From the NCBI RefSeq assembly GCF_020510525.1, contig NZ_CP075188.1, forward strand, positions 3,968,001 to 4,032,000: a DNA stretch of 64,000 nt, in the 5' to 3' direction. The translations under genes were made by a program, and so were the position numbers. Shown here in pieces: positions 37,837-49,678 of the stretch. Source of the stretch: Quatrionicoccus australiensis. Its GTDB lineage: Bacteria > Pseudomonadota > Gammaproteobacteria > Burkholderiales > Rhodocyclaceae. Under the pieces are notes generated by a model, which was given only the letters and a program-made list of their open reading frames with translations, did no database searches and was not told the origin of the DNA. Positions within the stretch are counted from its first letter, which is position 1, and every line of letters begins with the position of its first letter.

Positions 37837-38769
37837 ATGACCCAAGAGAAATTCCGTCTCGTCACCCGCAGTGACTTTGACGGCCTCGTCTGTGCCGTGC
37901 TGCTCAACGAACTGGACCTGATCGACGACATCAAGTTCGTGCATCCGAAAGACATGCAGGACGGCAAGATCGACATCACGGCGCGTGACATCACCACCAA
38001 CCTGCCGTACGTCGCCTCCGCCCACCTCGCCTTCGACCACCACCTGTCGGAAACCATCCGCAACACCGGCGAGCGCAAGAATCACATCATCCAGGCGGAA
38101 GCCCCGTCGGCGGCGCGTGTCGTGTACAACTACTACGGCGGCAAGGAAGCCTTCCCGAACATCACCGATGACATGATGGATGCGGTCGACAAGGCCGATG
38201 CGGCACAATTCAGCCGCGACGAGATCCTCAATCCGACCGACTGGGTACTGCTCAACTATCTGATGGATGCACGCACCGGCCTCGGCCGCTTCCGTGACTT
38301 CCGGATCAGCAACTACACGCTGATGATGGATCTGATCAAATACTGCCGCAATCACGGCATCGACGAGATTCTCGCCCTGCCTGACGTCAAGGAACGGGTT
38401 GATCTTTACGTCGAACAGGCGGCACGGGCGAGCGAACAGATCCAGCGCTGCGCGACGGTACACAAGAACCTCGTCGTGCTCGACCTGCGCAACGAGGAAA
38501 CCATCTGGGCGACCAACCGCTTCATGATCTACGCGCTGTTCCCGCAGACCAACATCTCGATCCACGTGATGTGGGGCGTCCAGAAGCAAAACACGGTCTT
38601 CGCGACCGGCAAGTCTATCCTCGACCGCGGCAGCAAGACCAATGTCGGCGAACTGATGCTGCAGTACGGTGGCGGCGGTCACCAGGCAGCCGGCACCTGT
38701 CAGGTTGCCAACGATCAGGCAGCGGCTACTCTGCAGGCGCTGATCACGAAGATCAACGCCGACGGCTGA
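37837..38769 (+). CDS. DHH-family phosphoesterase
   Basis: A 310-residue cytoplasmic protein of the DHH superfamily. The manganese-binding motifs DFDG (Asp13-Asp15 region), DHH in AFDHHLSE, and the C-terminal substrate motif GGGGHQAAG are all present. The superfamily includes exopolyphosphatases, RecJ and oligoribonucleases/pAp phosphatases; the substrate cannot be chosen from sequence alone. GGAG precedes the ATG. It appears to be a single gene. Confidence 0.88.
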   Translation: MTQEKFRLVTRSDFDGLVCAVLLNELDLIDDIKFVHPKDMQDGKIDITARDITTNLPYVASAHLAFDHHLSETIRNTGERKNHIIQAEAPSAARVVYNYYGGKEAFPNITDDMMDAVDKADAAQFSRDEILNPTDWVLLNYLMDARTGLGRFRDFRISNYTLMMDLIKYCRNHGIDEILALPDVKERVDLYVEQAARASEQIQRCATVHKNLVVLDLRNEETIWATNRFMIYALFPQTNISIHVMWGVQKQNTVFATGKSILDRGSKTNVGELMLQYGGGGHQAAGTCQVANDQAAATLQALITKINADG

Positions 38770-39033
38770 TCAAGTCTCGAAGGTGGCAGGCGGAATGAGC
38801 GGCGGTGGCGCAAAGCCCAGTTCGATCATCTCCGCCTCCAGCTTGATCCGCAGGATCAGGAGGCCATGCAGGCTCTCGCGTGCCTTGTCATCGGCCCAGT
38901 TAGCATGATGCTCCTGCAGGCAGGCATCCAGCGCGTAACGATTGGCCAGATCGACCCCACAGATTGCGGCGTAACGGCGAATCTCGTGATCAAGATCGGC
39001 CAGTTCGCGTTCATAATGCTCGAATCCACTCAT
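38770..39033 (-). CDS. Small unrecognised protein
   Basis: An 87-residue soluble, helical, acidic protein (MSGFEHYERELADLDHEIRRYAAICG...) ending in a proline-rich tail (APPPLIPPATFET). No family recognised. Its stop codon abuts the stop of the DHH gene, and it is divergent (29 bp) from the gene at 39063. The size, fit between neighbours and lack of overlap support a real gene. Confidence 0.65.
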   Translation of the reverse strand: MSGFEHYERELADLDHEIRRYAAICGVDLANRYALDACLQEHHANWADDKARESLHGLLILRIKLEAEMIELGFAPPPLIPPATFET

Positions 39034-39062
39034 GGCTACAGCATAACCCGAAAGGATCCTGA

Positions 39063-40595
39063 ATGCACTGGCTGAACTTGCCCGCGGCCGAGCCAACCCG
39101 GCATGCCGCCTTTGCCGACCTGGCCAGCGCCAAGGCATGGCTCGCTGCCCAGCCCCAGACCCAGCCGCTGCTCATGCTCGAATTGCTGACCGGGCAACTC
39201 AATGCCACAGATGGAGCCCGCCAGCCCCCCGGCCTGATTGCCGAACAACTCGACCTCCTGCACAGCGCATCGGTCACCACGCTCTGCGCCCTTGAGTCAC
39301 GCTATACGCGCAAGCCATTGCCGATACCGGCCGAAGACGAGAGCATCTTTGTCGCGTCACAACACCTGTGGACCCGCCTGGGCATCGCCTATCTGCGTCT
39401 GGCGCCGCACTTTGCCCCCAAGGACAAATGCCGGCTGCTGTTTCGCGCCGCCAATGCCTTCCGGACCGCAGAGTTCTGCCATTTCCTGGCCGCCCGCGAA
39501 TGTCCGGCACAGCTCGACCAGCTGCTCTTCGGCGTCCTGATCCAGGCCGAAAGCAGCGGCATCCTGCGCCAGCCGGTGACGGACAAGGATTTCCCGCATC
39601 TGGGCGAGGGCAACATCGCCGGACTGCTGGCCTGGGCCTTCCTGCTCCGCCTGATCGACCCCTACCGCCTGACGGCGCCGCAACTGGCCGTGGCCAACCG
39701 CGCGATCAGCCGCTGGCGCGAGCTGTGCAGTTTTCACATGGAAGCCGACCAGAGCGCCAATGCCCGCGAAATTTCTCTCACTTCGCTGTTCGGCACCACC
39801 TTGCCGGAAGGCATGCCGCGCTGGCTGGGCATCCGCTCGATCGCGCGCAAGATCAGCGCCCGCGTCGAAGCCCTGCACAATGGCGAAACGCCCGAATCCC
39901 TGAAGCTCGGCCGCGAGCTGTCGGGGAGCGCCTGCATCCGCTTGTTGACCGACATCGACCGCTATCTGCTGGCCAGTCCGCCAGCCCCCGCCGGCGAGAG
40001 CGGCGATGTCCAGCTCGCCTTCGGCCCGGCCGATGCCTATGCGCTTTTCACCGAAGAACTGCTCAATCCCGAAGCCAGCATGGACGTCAGCAGTGAAGCC
40101 CTGGCCAATGAACGCATGGCCATTTTCGGCTTCGACCAGGTGGCACGCATGCCGACCGCCGTCCAGCGCCTGCACATTCCGGGGGAGATGTGGAAAGTCT
40201 TCGACGGCATCGCAATCCGCCCGCCCGAGACCGGCGAACGCCGCCTGGCGCCCTGCCTGATCGCCACGCTGCGCGATGGTCAGGCACGCCTTGGGGTGTT
40301 GCGGGCACTGCTCGGCGATGCCGGCGGCAGCCTGAGCGGAACACTGGACTGGTATGCCGGCAAGATCGAGGCCTGCCGCCTGAAACCGCTCGGCCCGCGC
40401 GAACAGAAAATGCCGCGGGTGGCGGCCTTCCTGCTGCATGACGCCGGCCAGGTGTCGCTGCTCATTCCATCAGCCGCCCCGATCCGTCCCGGCATCGGCC
40501 TGGCCCTCGAAGGCGGCACGCTGGAACATCTCGTACCGATCGAAGTCATCGAACGCGGCATCGACTTCGTTCGCTACAGCTGCCGTCTGGCCTGA
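39063..40595 (+). CDS. Unrecognised 510-residue cytoplasmic protein
   Basis: A 510-residue protein without signal peptide or membrane segments, rich in Ala and Leu helices in its first 350 residues. The final third (about 375-510: RRLAPCLIATLRDGQARLGVLRALLG...) has a beta-strand pattern that could be a small barrel such as a degenerate PilZ-like domain, but I see no clear RxxxR or D/NxSxxG motif. Function unknown. A good bidirectional terminator follows. Confidence 0.7.
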   Translation: MHWLNLPAAEPTRHAAFADLASAKAWLAAQPQTQPLLMLELLTGQLNATDGARQPPGLIAEQLDLLHSASVTTLCALESRYTRKPLPIPAEDESIFVASQHLWTRLGIAYLRLAPHFAPKDKCRLLFRAANAFRTAEFCHFLAARECPAQLDQLLFGVLIQAESSGILRQPVTDKDFPHLGEGNIAGLLAWAFLLRLIDPYRLTAPQLAVANRAISRWRELCSFHMEADQSANAREISLTSLFGTTLPEGMPRWLGIRSIARKISARVEALHNGETPESLKLGRELSGSACIRLLTDIDRYLLASPPAPAGESGDVQLAFGPADAYALFTEELLNPEASMDVSSEALANERMAIFGFDQVARMPTAVQRLHIPGEMWKVFDGIAIRPPETGERRLAPCLIATLRDGQARLGVLRALLGDAGGSLSGTLDWYAGKIEACRLKPLGPREQKMPRVAAFLLHDAGQVSLLIPSAAPIRPGIGLALEGGTLEHLVPIEVIERGIDFVRYSCRLA

Positions 40596-40602
40596 GCAAA
40601 TA

Positions 40603-40630
40603 AAAAAGCCCGTCGCATGACGGGCCTTTT
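40603..40630. terminator. Bidirectional rho-independent terminator
   Basis: GCCCGTC, loop GCAT, GACGGGC form a 7-bp stem, preceded by an A-run and followed by CTTTT. It can end both the 39063 gene and the pccA transcript coming from the right. Confidence 0.85.
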
Positions 40631-40695
40631 GTCCGGTACTGCGCGGAATTGACCTCCGCGCAGCGGTCGACCGTCAGAAACGGTCGAAATCCGGC

Positions 40696-42708
40696 TTATT
40701 CGAACTCGATGATGACCTGATCCACCGACAGGCTTTCGCCGGCCGCAGCGGAGATCTTCTTGACCTTGCAGTCCTGGTCGGCCTTGAGGATGTTTTCCAT
40801 CTTCATGGCTTCGATGACCGCCAGCTTCTCGCCGGCCTTCACTTCCTGACCGACGGCTACGGAGACTTCGCGCAGCAGACCCGGCATCGGGGAGAGCAGG
40901 AACTTCGAAAGGTCGGGTGCCGGCTTTTCGGGCATCAGGGCCAGCAATTCGGCAGCACGGGCACTCATCACCATGAAGTCGGCACGGGTACCCCAATGGA
41001 ACAGGGAGTACTTGGTCTTGTGACGTTCGACCTGCAGCGTGAATGCTTCGCCGTTGCAGGTGCCGTTGAAGAGCGATTCACCCAGCTTCCAGTCGGACAG
41101 GATCTCGTATTGCTTGCCCTGGTATTCGACGTGATAACCGCCGGCGACCGGACGCGCCACAACATGATGACTCTCGTTGCCATTCGGATTCAGGCGAACG
41201 ACACACCAGTTGTCGCTGACGATACGCTCGTGACCCTGCAACTGGCCGGTGATCGAGGCCGAACGATCCGTAAAGGCGCGGTAAACGTAGGCAGCAATCG
41301 AAACCAGCAGGGCCGGATCATCGTGCGGCACCATCGAGGCATCGAAGCCGGTCGGGTAGTGCTTGGGGATAAAACCGGTATCGAAGATGCCGGAATGGAA
41401 AACCGGATGCTGCATCAGCGCGGCCTGGAACGGAATGTTCGAGGAAATGCCGCGGATGACGAAACCGTTCAGGGCATCACGCATGCGGGCGATGGCCTGC
41501 TCACGGGTGGCAGCATGCACGATCAGCTTGGCAATCATCGAGTCGTAGAACATCGAGATTTCGCCACCGTCGTATACGCCGGTATCGACACGGGTCGTAC
41601 CATTGGCGTCGGTGGTTTCCTTGGGCGGCAGGAACTTGACCAGACGACCGGTAGACGGCAGGAAGCCGCGGAACGGGTCTTCGGCGTTGATCCGGCACTC
41701 CATGGACCAGCCATTGATCTTGACGTCAGCCTGGGCCAGCGGCAGCTTTTCGCCGTAGGCGACGCGGATCATCTGCTCGACCAGGTCGAGGCCGGTGATC
41801 AGCTCGGTGACCGGGTGTTCCACCTGCAGGCGGGTGTTCATTTCCAGGAAGTAGAACTCCTTGGTCGCACCGGAGACCACGAACTCGACCGTACCGGCCG
41901 ACTCGTAATTCACGGCACGGGCCAGGGCCACGGCCTGTTCGCCCATCGCCTTGCGCATTTCCGGATCGACGAAGGGGCTCGGTGCCTCTTCAATGACCTT
42001 CTGGTGACGACGCTGGATCGAGCAGTCACGCTCGTTCAGATACACGTAGTTGCCGTGCGAGTCGCCGAGCACCTGGATTTCGATGTGACGCGGCTCGAGC
42101 ACGTACTTTTCGATGAAGACGCGGTCATCACCGAAGGAGTTGCGGGCTTCATTGACGCAGGACGAGAAGCCTTCATGCGCTTCGGCATCGTTGTAGGCAA
42201 CGCGCAGACCCTTGCCGCCGCCACCGGCGGAAGCCTTGATCATCACCGGATAGCCGATGCCCTGGGCGATCTTGACGGCTTCGTCAGGACCCGCGATAGC
42301 TTCGTTGTAGCCCGGAATGGTGTTGACCTTGGCTTCGATGGCCAGCTTCTTGGACTCGATCTTGTCGCCCATCTTGGCGATGGAGTAGTGCTTCGGACCG
42401 ATGAACTTGATGCCTTCTTCTTCCAGACGGCGGGAAAATGCGGCGTTCTCGGACAGGAAGCCGTAGCCCGGATGGACGGCCTGAGCGCCGGTCTGCTTGC
42501 AGGCGGCGATGATCTTGTCGGCAACGAGATAGGACTCTTTCGAGGCAGCCGGGCCGATGCAGACGGCTTCATCGGCCATATCGACGAACAAGGCATCCTT
42601 GTCGGCTTCGGAATAGACGGCGACGGTCTTGATGCCCATCTTGCGGGCGGTCTTGATGACACGGCAGGCGATTTCGCCGCGGTTTGCTATGAGAATCTTT
42701 GTAAACAT
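40696..42708 (-). CDS. pccA: Propionyl-CoA carboxylase biotin-containing alpha subunit
   Basis: A 670-residue biotin carboxylase. The N-terminal ATP-grasp domain (1-450: KILIANRGEIACRVIKTARKMGI, GGGGKG, EMNTRLQVEHPVTE) is followed by a linker and a C-terminal biotinyl domain with the lysine of EAMKMEN. It carboxylates biotin with bicarbonate and ATP. Linked to PccB, MeaB and methylmalonyl-CoA mutase, it is assigned to propionyl-CoA; a broader acyl-CoA specificity is possible. Confidence 0.93.
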   Translation of the reverse strand: MFTKILIANRGEIACRVIKTARKMGIKTVAVYSEADKDALFVDMADEAVCIGPAASKESYLVADKIIAACKQTGAQAVHPGYGFLSENAAFSRRLEEEGIKFIGPKHYSIAKMGDKIESKKLAIEAKVNTIPGYNEAIAGPDEAVKIAQGIGYPVMIKASAGGGGKGLRVAYNDAEAHEGFSSCVNEARNSFGDDRVFIEKYVLEPRHIEIQVLGDSHGNYVYLNERDCSIQRRHQKVIEEAPSPFVDPEMRKAMGEQAVALARAVNYESAGTVEFVVSGATKEFYFLEMNTRLQVEHPVTELITGLDLVEQMIRVAYGEKLPLAQADVKINGWSMECRINAEDPFRGFLPSTGRLVKFLPPKETTDANGTTRVDTGVYDGGEISMFYDSMIAKLIVHAATREQAIARMRDALNGFVIRGISSNIPFQAALMQHPVFHSGIFDTGFIPKHYPTGFDASMVPHDDPALLVSIAAYVYRAFTDRSASITGQLQGHERIVSDNWCVVRLNPNGNESHHVVARPVAGGYHVEYQGKQYEILSDWKLGESLFNGTCNGEAFTLQVERHKTKYSLFHWGTRADFMVMSARAAELLALMPEKPAPDLSKFLLSPMPGLLREVSVAVGQEVKAGEKLAVIEAMKMENILKADQDCKVKKISAAAGESLSVDQVIIEFE

Positions 42709-42724
42709 AAGTGTTCGTCCTTTT

Positions 42725-42804
42725 TTAGGATCGAGGATCGAGGAGCTTGAGCTGTTAGTAAGCGCAGGCCCACTCGATCCTAATAACTCGATCCTGGATC
42801 CTAA
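42725..42804. repeat. Iterated GGATCGA-type repeats between pccB and pccA
   Basis: The 96-bp spacer contains an 11-bp perfect inverted repeat, TTAGGATCGAG (42725-42735) and CTCGATCCTAA (42773-42783), plus further copies of GGATCGA and CGATCCT next to each arm (42733-42742, 42787-42803). This is a degenerate short-repeat array that can fold into a hairpin; its role is unknown. Confidence 0.7.
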
Positions 42805-44340
<1,536 letters not shown>

Positions 44341-44367
44341 AGAAAACTCCCTAAGTGGATCGGGTGA

Positions 44368-45378
44368 TTAGTGTTTCAGATAGTCGAGCAGCGCATACGC
44401 GGCAGCAGCCGGTGTCGTATGACCCTGTTCGACGGATTGGGTGAAGGCGGGCAGGTTTTCCTGCACGCGCGGGTGAAGACGGAAATGCTGGCGCAGACCG
44501 GAATCGATCATCTGCCACATCCAGGACAAAGCCTGATGCTGCCGCTTGGCGGCAAACTCGCCGGTCGGCGTGAGGGCAGCCTGGAACTTCTCGACCTGTT
44601 CCCAGAACTCGCCGATGCCCTGTTTGTGCAAGGCCGACAGGGCGATGACCGGCGGCGCCCAGTTCGGTGAGGCCGGACGCAGCATGTGCAACGCATTGCG
44701 CCACTGGGCACGGACAACGGCGGTAGCCTGCTTGTCGATGTCGGCCTTGTTGATGACCACCATGTCGGCGATCTCGACGATACCTTTTTTGATGGCCTGC
44801 AGATCGTCGCCGGCATTCGGCAATTGCAACAGGCAAAACATGTCGACCATGCCGGCCACCGTCGTTTCGGACTGGCCGACACCAACGGTCTCGATGATGA
44901 TCACGTCGTAGCCGGAAGCCTCGCAGAGCAGCATGGCCTCGCGCGACTTTTCGGCGACGCCGCCCAGCGAACCGGAAGACGGACTTGGCCGGATGAAGGC
45001 TTCTTCACGCTGGCTGAGCAGTTCCATGCGCGTCTTGTCGCCGAGGATGGAACCTCCCGACACCGATGACGAGGGGTCAACGGCCAGCACAGCCAGCTTC
45101 TTGCCCTGCTCGATCAGCCAGACGCCGAGCGCCTCGATGAAGGTCGACTTGCCCGCCCCCGGCACACCGGAAATGCCGATCCGGATCGCCTTGCCGGTGT
45201 GCGGCAGCAACGCATTCAAGACCTGCTGCGCACGCTGCTGGTGATCCGGACGCGTCGATTCGATCAGCGTGATGGCCTTGGCCAGCGCACGGCGCTGACC
45301 GGCCAGCACGCCGTCTACCAGCGCCTGATCAACCGCGGAAAGGGAATGCGCCAGCACGGCAGCTTCACCCGGATGCAT
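44368..45378 (-). CDS. meaB: Methylmalonyl-CoA mutase chaperone GTPase MeaB
   Basis: A 336-residue G3E-family GTPase (ArgK/MeaB/MMAA) that guards loading and reactivation of adenosylcobalamin on methylmalonyl-CoA mutase. Walker A is GVPGAGKST, followed by DPSSSVSGGSILGDKTRM, ETVGVGQSE and NKAD. It is placed 7 bp downstream of the mutase gene. The C-terminal dimerisation helix is present. Confidence 0.94.
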   Translation of the reverse strand: MHPGEAAVLAHSLSAVDQALVDGVLAGQRRALAKAITLIESTRPDHQQRAQQVLNALLPHTGKAIRIGISGVPGAGKSTFIEALGVWLIEQGKKLAVLAVDPSSSVSGGSILGDKTRMELLSQREEAFIRPSPSSGSLGGVAEKSREAMLLCEASGYDVIIIETVGVGQSETTVAGMVDMFCLLQLPNAGDDLQAIKKGIVEIADMVVINKADIDKQATAVVRAQWRNALHMLRPASPNWAPPVIALSALHKQGIGEFWEQVEKFQAALTPTGEFAAKRQHQALSWMWQMIDSGLRQHFRLHPRVQENLPAFTQSVEQGHTTPAAAAYALLDYLKH

Positions 45379-45385
45379 GCAGGGT

Positions 45386-47536
45386 TTAGCCGCGTGCCTT
45401 GCGGATTTCTTCGATCACCTTGATGGCCGAGTCCTCGATCCGGGTACCCGGCCCGAAGATGGCCTTGGCGCCGGCGTTGTAGAGATAGTCGTAGTCCTGG
45501 GCCGGAATCACGCCACCGGCGAAAACGATGATGTCGTCACCGCCCTGGTCCTTGAGTGCCTTGACCAGTTGCGGCAGCAGGGTCTTGTGACCGGCAGCCA
45601 GCGACGACACACCGACGGCATGCACGTCGTTCTCGATGGCCTGGCGGGCGGCTTCTTCCGGGGTCTGGAAGAGCGGCCCCATGTCGATGTCGAAGCCGAG
45701 GTCGGCGTAGGCCGTGGCCACCACCTTGGCGCCGCGGTCATGGCCGTCCTGGCCGAGCTTGGCGATCATGATGCGCGGCCGGCGGCCTTCTTCTTCGGCA
45801 AACTTGGCAACGTCGGCCTTGATCGATTCCCAGCTTTCCTGACCTTCCACAACGCCTCCATACACACCCGAGATGGTCTGGTTGTTGGCGCGAAAACGGC
45901 CGAAGACCTTTTCCAGCGCATCCGATACTTCACCCACCGTGGCACGCAGGCGCATCGCCTTGACGGTCAGGTCGAGCAGGTTGCCTTCGCCGGACTCGGC
46001 CGCAGCGGTCAACGCGTCCAGAGCGGCAGAAACCGCGGCCGAATCACGGGTGGCACGGATCTGCTTGAGGCGGGCGATCTGCGAGTCGCGCACGGCGTGG
46101 TTGTCGATATCGAGAATGTCGATCGCGTCTTCCTTGGCCAGCTTGTACTTGTTGACGCCGACAATGACGTCCTTGCCGGAGTCAATGCGCGCCTGCTTGT
46201 CGGCGGCACAGGTTTCGACCTGCATCTTGGCCCAGCCGGATTCGACGGCCTTGGTCATGCCACCCATCGCCTCGATTTCCTGGATGATGCCCCAGGCCTT
46301 GTCGGCCATGTCCTGGGTCAGCTTCTCCATCATGTAGGAGCCAGCCCACGGATCGACGACGTTGGTGATGTGGGTTTCTTCCTGGATGATCAGCTGCGTG
46401 TTGCGGGCGATGCGCGACGAGAACTCGGTCGGCAGCGCAATGGCTTCGTCGAGCGCGTTGGTATGCAGCGACTGGGTGCCGCCGAAAACGGCCGCCATCG
46501 CTTCGATGGTGGTGCGCACGACGTTGTTGTACGGATCCTGCTCGGTCAGCGACCAGCCCGAAGTCTGGCTGTGCGTGCGCAGCATCTTCGACTTGGCGCT
46601 CTTGGCATTGAAACCGGTCATGATACGGTCCCACAGCAGGCGGCCGGCACGCATCTTGGCGATTTCCAGGTAGAAATTCATGCCGACGGCCCAAAAGAAG
46701 GACAGTCGGCCGGCGAAGGTGTCGACGTCCATGCCGGAAGCGACGCCGGTACGCACGTATTCCATGCCGTCGGCCAGCGTGAAGGCCAGTTCGATGGCCT
46801 GGTTGGCACCGGCTTCCTGGATGTGATAACCGGAAATCGAGATCGAGTTGAACTTCGGCATGTGCTGCGCCGTGTAGCCGAAAATGTCGGCAATGATCTT
46901 CATCGACGGCTTGGGCGGATAGATGTAAGTATTCCGCACCATGAATTCTTTGAGAATGTCGTTCTGGATGGTGCCGGACAGCTTGTCCTGCGACACGCCC
47001 TGTTCTTCGGCGGCGACGATGTAGCCGGCGAGAATCGGCAGCACGGCGCCGTTCATGGTCATCGAGACGGAAATCTTGTCGAGCGGGATGCTGTCGAAGA
47101 GGATCTTCATGTCTTCGACGGAATCGATCGCCACGCCGGCCTTGCCGACGTCGCCCGTGACGCGGGCGTTATCGGAATCGTAACCACGGTGCGTCGCCAG
47201 GTCGAAAGCCACCGAAACGCCCTGGCCGCCGGCGGCGAGCGCCTTGCGGTAGAAGGCATTGGAAGCTTCGGCAGTGGAGAAGCCGGCATACTGGCGGATG
47301 GTCCACGGTTTGACCGCATACATCGTCGGTTGCGGGCCGCGCAGATAGGGGGCAAAACCGGGCAGGGTGTCAGCAAATTCGAGGCCTTCGACGTCAGCCT
47401 TCGTATACAGTGCCTTGACGGCGAGACCTTCGGGGGTGTTCCAGACCAGATTGCCGACATCGCCGCCGGGAGACTGTTTTGCTGCGGCCTTTTCCCATGC
47501 ATCCAGGTTATTGGAATCAAAGAACTTTTCAGACAT
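45386..47536 (-). CDS. scpA: Adenosylcobalamin-dependent methylmalonyl-CoA mutase
   Basis: A 716-residue single-chain mutase converting methylmalonyl-CoA to succinyl-CoA. The TIM-barrel substrate domain ([32 protein letters not shown]) is followed by the C-terminal B12 domain with DGHDRG (base-off histidine) and [12 protein letters not shown]. The sequence length fits the E. coli ScpA/human MUT type. AGGGG precedes the ATG. First gene of the propionyl-CoA operon; B12 acquisition genes occur 8 kb to the right. Confidence 0.97.
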   Translation of the reverse strand: MSEKFFDSNNLDAWEKAAAKQSPGGDVGNLVWNTPEGLAVKALYTKADVEGLEFADTLPGFAPYLRGPQPTMYAVKPWTIRQYAGFSTAEASNAFYRKALAAGGQGVSVAFDLATHRGYDSDNARVTGDVGKAGVAIDSVEDMKILFDSIPLDKISVSMTMNGAVLPILAGYIVAAEEQGVSQDKLSGTIQNDILKEFMVRNTYIYPPKPSMKIIADIFGYTAQHMPKFNSISISGYHIQEAGANQAIELAFTLADGMEYVRTGVASGMDVDTFAGRLSFFWAVGMNFYLEIAKMRAGRLLWDRIMTGFNAKSAKSKMLRTHSQTSGWSLTEQDPYNNVVRTTIEAMAAVFGGTQSLHTNALDEAIALPTEFSSRIARNTQLIIQEETHITNVVDPWAGSYMMEKLTQDMADKAWGIIQEIEAMGGMTKAVESGWAKMQVETCAADKQARIDSGKDVIVGVNKYKLAKEDAIDILDIDNHAVRDSQIARLKQIRATRDSAAVSAALDALTAAAESGEGNLLDLTVKAMRLRATVGEVSDALEKVFGRFRANNQTISGVYGGVVEGQESWESIKADVAKFAEEEGRRPRIMIAKLGQDGHDRGAKVVATAYADLGFDIDMGPLFQTPEEAARQAIENDVHAVGVSSLAAGHKTLLPQLVKALKDQGGDDIIVFAGGVIPAQDYDYLYNAGAKAIFGPGTRIEDSAIKVIEEIRKARG

Positions 47537-47640
47537 GACACACCCCTCGCTGATTCGATTTTTTCAGGCCGATGATGCAGAATTCAAAATTCTACGCTTT
47601 CAGGCCCAGCTTGACATACCAAACCTCACATAATACTTTA

Positions 47641-47654
47641 TCCATAATTATGGA
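47641..47654. promoter_or_regulatory. 14-bp perfect palindrome between the mutase and GntR genes
   Basis: TCCATAATTATGGA is a perfect inverted repeat in the 166-bp divergent spacer, 49 bp from the gntR start and 105 bp from the mutase start. A TTGACA at 47611 could be a -35 for the regulator gene. FCD-type GntR proteins bind short AT-centred palindromes, so this is the best candidate operator. Confidence 0.6.
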
Positions 47655-47702
47655 AGCAAGCCGACAACGTATCGGCCAGCCCATTCACACTAGACGGAAA
47701 CA

Positions 47703-48362
47703 ATGAACCGCATTGCACCTACAGCGCTTTACCAGGAAGTGGCCGAACGATTGCGCCAGCGCATCTTCGCTCATGAACTGAATCCCGGCACCTGGATCGA
47801 CGAGCAAAAGCTCGCCGAACAGTACGGCATTTCCCGGACGCCACTCCGTGAGGCGCTCAAGGTACTGGCCTCGGAAGGACTCGTTGAACTGAAGCCGCGT
47901 CGCGGCTGTTACGTCACCGAAATCTCCCGCCAGGATCTCGACGACATCTTCCCGCTGATGGCCATGCTGGAAGGGCGCTGCGTGACCGAAGCCATCGGCC
48001 GCGCCAAGTCGGCAGACATCGCCCGACTGAAGAAAATCCATGAACAACTCGAATCCGCCGCGCGGGATGGCCGGATCGACGCGTTCTTCGAGGCCAACCA
48101 GGAATTTCACCGGCAAATTCAACTGCTGTCGGGCAATCGCTGGCTGCTGACCGTAATCCAGGATCTGCGCAAGGTACTCAAGCTGTCACGCTTGCACTCG
48201 CTGTCGCTGGAAGGACGTCTGCAACAGTCGCTGGACGAGCACCGCGTCATCATGGGCGCGCTTGAGGCCGGCGACACGGCCAAGGCCGAGAAGGCGATGC
48301 ACGACCATCTGCTTTCCGGCCGCGAGGCGCTGGCCAAGATGCAGGACAGCCCGGCCAAGTAA
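47703..48362 (+). CDS. GntR/FCD-family transcriptional regulator
   Basis: A 219-residue regulator with an N-terminal winged helix (LYQEVAERLRQRIFAHELNPGTWIDEQKLAEQYGISRTPLREALKVLASEGLV) and a C-terminal FCD ligand domain whose metal-binding residues include Asp and His in EANQEFHRQIQ and HDHLLSGREA. It is divergent from the mutase-meaB-pccBA genes, which suggests control of propionyl-CoA metabolism; the ligand is unknown. Confidence 0.88.
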   Translation: MNRIAPTALYQEVAERLRQRIFAHELNPGTWIDEQKLAEQYGISRTPLREALKVLASEGLVELKPRRGCYVTEISRQDLDDIFPLMAMLEGRCVTEAIGRAKSADIARLKKIHEQLESAARDGRIDAFFEANQEFHRQIQLLSGNRWLLTVIQDLRKVLKLSRLHSLSLEGRLQQSLDEHRVIMGALEAGDTAKAEKAMHDHLLSGREALAKMQDSPAK

Positions 48363-48394
48363 TCGTTACACGGGGATGGCTGTGCCATCCCCGC

Positions 48395-49678
48395 TCAGTG
48401 CATCTGACTTTCGATATTGGCAAACAGTCGATCATAGATATCGACCAGGGCATCACGATCGGCACTGCCCTTGACCCATTTCCTCGATTCGACCACGGCA
48501 ATCGCTTCCTTTTCGATTGCCGGCAAACTCGACACGTCGAGTTTTTCCCCATGCAGGATGGCCGTCACATCAGCCCGGGCTTTCTGGGCCATGGCGACCA
48601 GTTGCATTGAAGAAATCATCGCACGCGCCCCGGTTTCTATCGTCGCCGCCAACGCGCCGACTTCTACGGCCGATGCGGACGATAGCGTCAGGTTTTCGCT
48701 GAACTCCGCCGCGGTAAGACGTGCGCCATTTACCGAACGATGCAAGCCGCCAATTTGCCGGGTTGCCGACTCCATCGAGGCGCTGACGGCGGAGATGGCA
48801 ACCGTGATTTCCTCGGCCGAGCGCTGCGACTGGTCGGCCAGTTTGCGGACCTCATCGGCCACGACAGCAAAGCCTCGCCCGGCCTCCCCGGCACGCGCCG
48901 CCTCGATTGCTGCATTTAGCGCCAGCAGGTTTGTTTGTTTGGCGATGCCGTCAATCCGGCCGCTCAGTTCGCGAATCGCATCCGCCCGCGCATTGAGTTC
49001 GGCCAACGCCTGCACCCCACTCTCCGCCGCCTGTTGTGCCTCACCCAGAGCACTCGACATGCGGTCGGCTGCATTCGCCATGACACTCGCCGACTGTGCG
49101 AACCCCCCGGCCATGCCTTCGACCTGCACCGAATGATCGCTGACTTCGTTCAAGGTCAGATCAACATGCTTGATCGCCATCGAAAGGCCACGCTCGGAGC
49201 GCAGAAAAATGCGTGACAGCAAGGCTTCGCGAGCAACCGACTCCTGCGCCGCACTGAGGCGATCAAGCAGCAGTTGCATCTGCTCGAGAACATCGCAGAA
49301 AGTGCCGTGCAGGCCGGTAGTCTGCAGGCGCCGCCAGTTATGGCTTTCGGACGAGGCCGACATCGCACCGAGAATTTCCCGGAAAGCCGTTTCGGTCTGA
49401 TCCAGCAAGGAGTTCAGATTGACGCGGATGGCTTCCAGCCGACTATCCTGAAGAGACTGCGGCATGCGCGCAACGAGATCCCCCTGACCGACCCGGCTGA
49501 GCAACTGATCGAGTTCGTGCAAGGGCCCGCTAGCCGCACTTTCCGGCCAAAGCAAAACGAGAAGGGCCGGAACCGAAAAAAGCACGACCAGCCAAGGCGA
49601 GACAAAGGCGGAGCCAATACCGGCCCCGAGCAACAGAGCCAGCACCCAGCGCCTAGAGGGAAAAGACCAGTTCTTCAT
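48395..49678 (-). CDS. CetA-like energy-taxis transducer (methyl-accepting chemotaxis protein)
   Basis: A 427-residue chemoreceptor with two closely spaced hydrophobic segments (about 10-25 and 28-44), so essentially no periplasmic sensor. A HAMP-like region (about 50-110) leads to the signalling domain with the conserved hairpin tip ([40 protein letters not shown]). The C-terminal tail (about 340-427) is a helical extension. It overlaps by 26 bp the upstream PAS-protein gene, as in the CetA/CetB bipartite energy-taxis pair of Campylobacter. Confidence 0.85.
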   Translation of the reverse strand: MKNWSFPSRRWVLALLLGAGIGSAFVSPWLVVLFSVPALLVLLWPESAASGPLHELDQLLSRVGQGDLVARMPQSLQDSRLEAIRVNLNSLLDQTETAFREILGAMSASSESHNWRRLQTTGLHGTFCDVLEQMQLLLDRLSAAQESVAREALLSRIFLRSERGLSMAIKHVDLTLNEVSDHSVQVEGMAGGFAQSASVMANAADRMSSALGEAQQAAESGVQALAELNARADAIRELSGRIDGIAKQTNLLALNAAIEAARAGEAGRGFAVVADEVRKLADQSQRSAEEITVAISAVSASMESATRQIGGLHRSVNGARLTAAEFSENLTLSSASAVEVGALAATIETGARAMISSMQLVAMAQKARADVTAILHGEKLDVSSLPAIEKEAIAVVESRKWVKGSADRDALVDIYDRLFANIESQMH

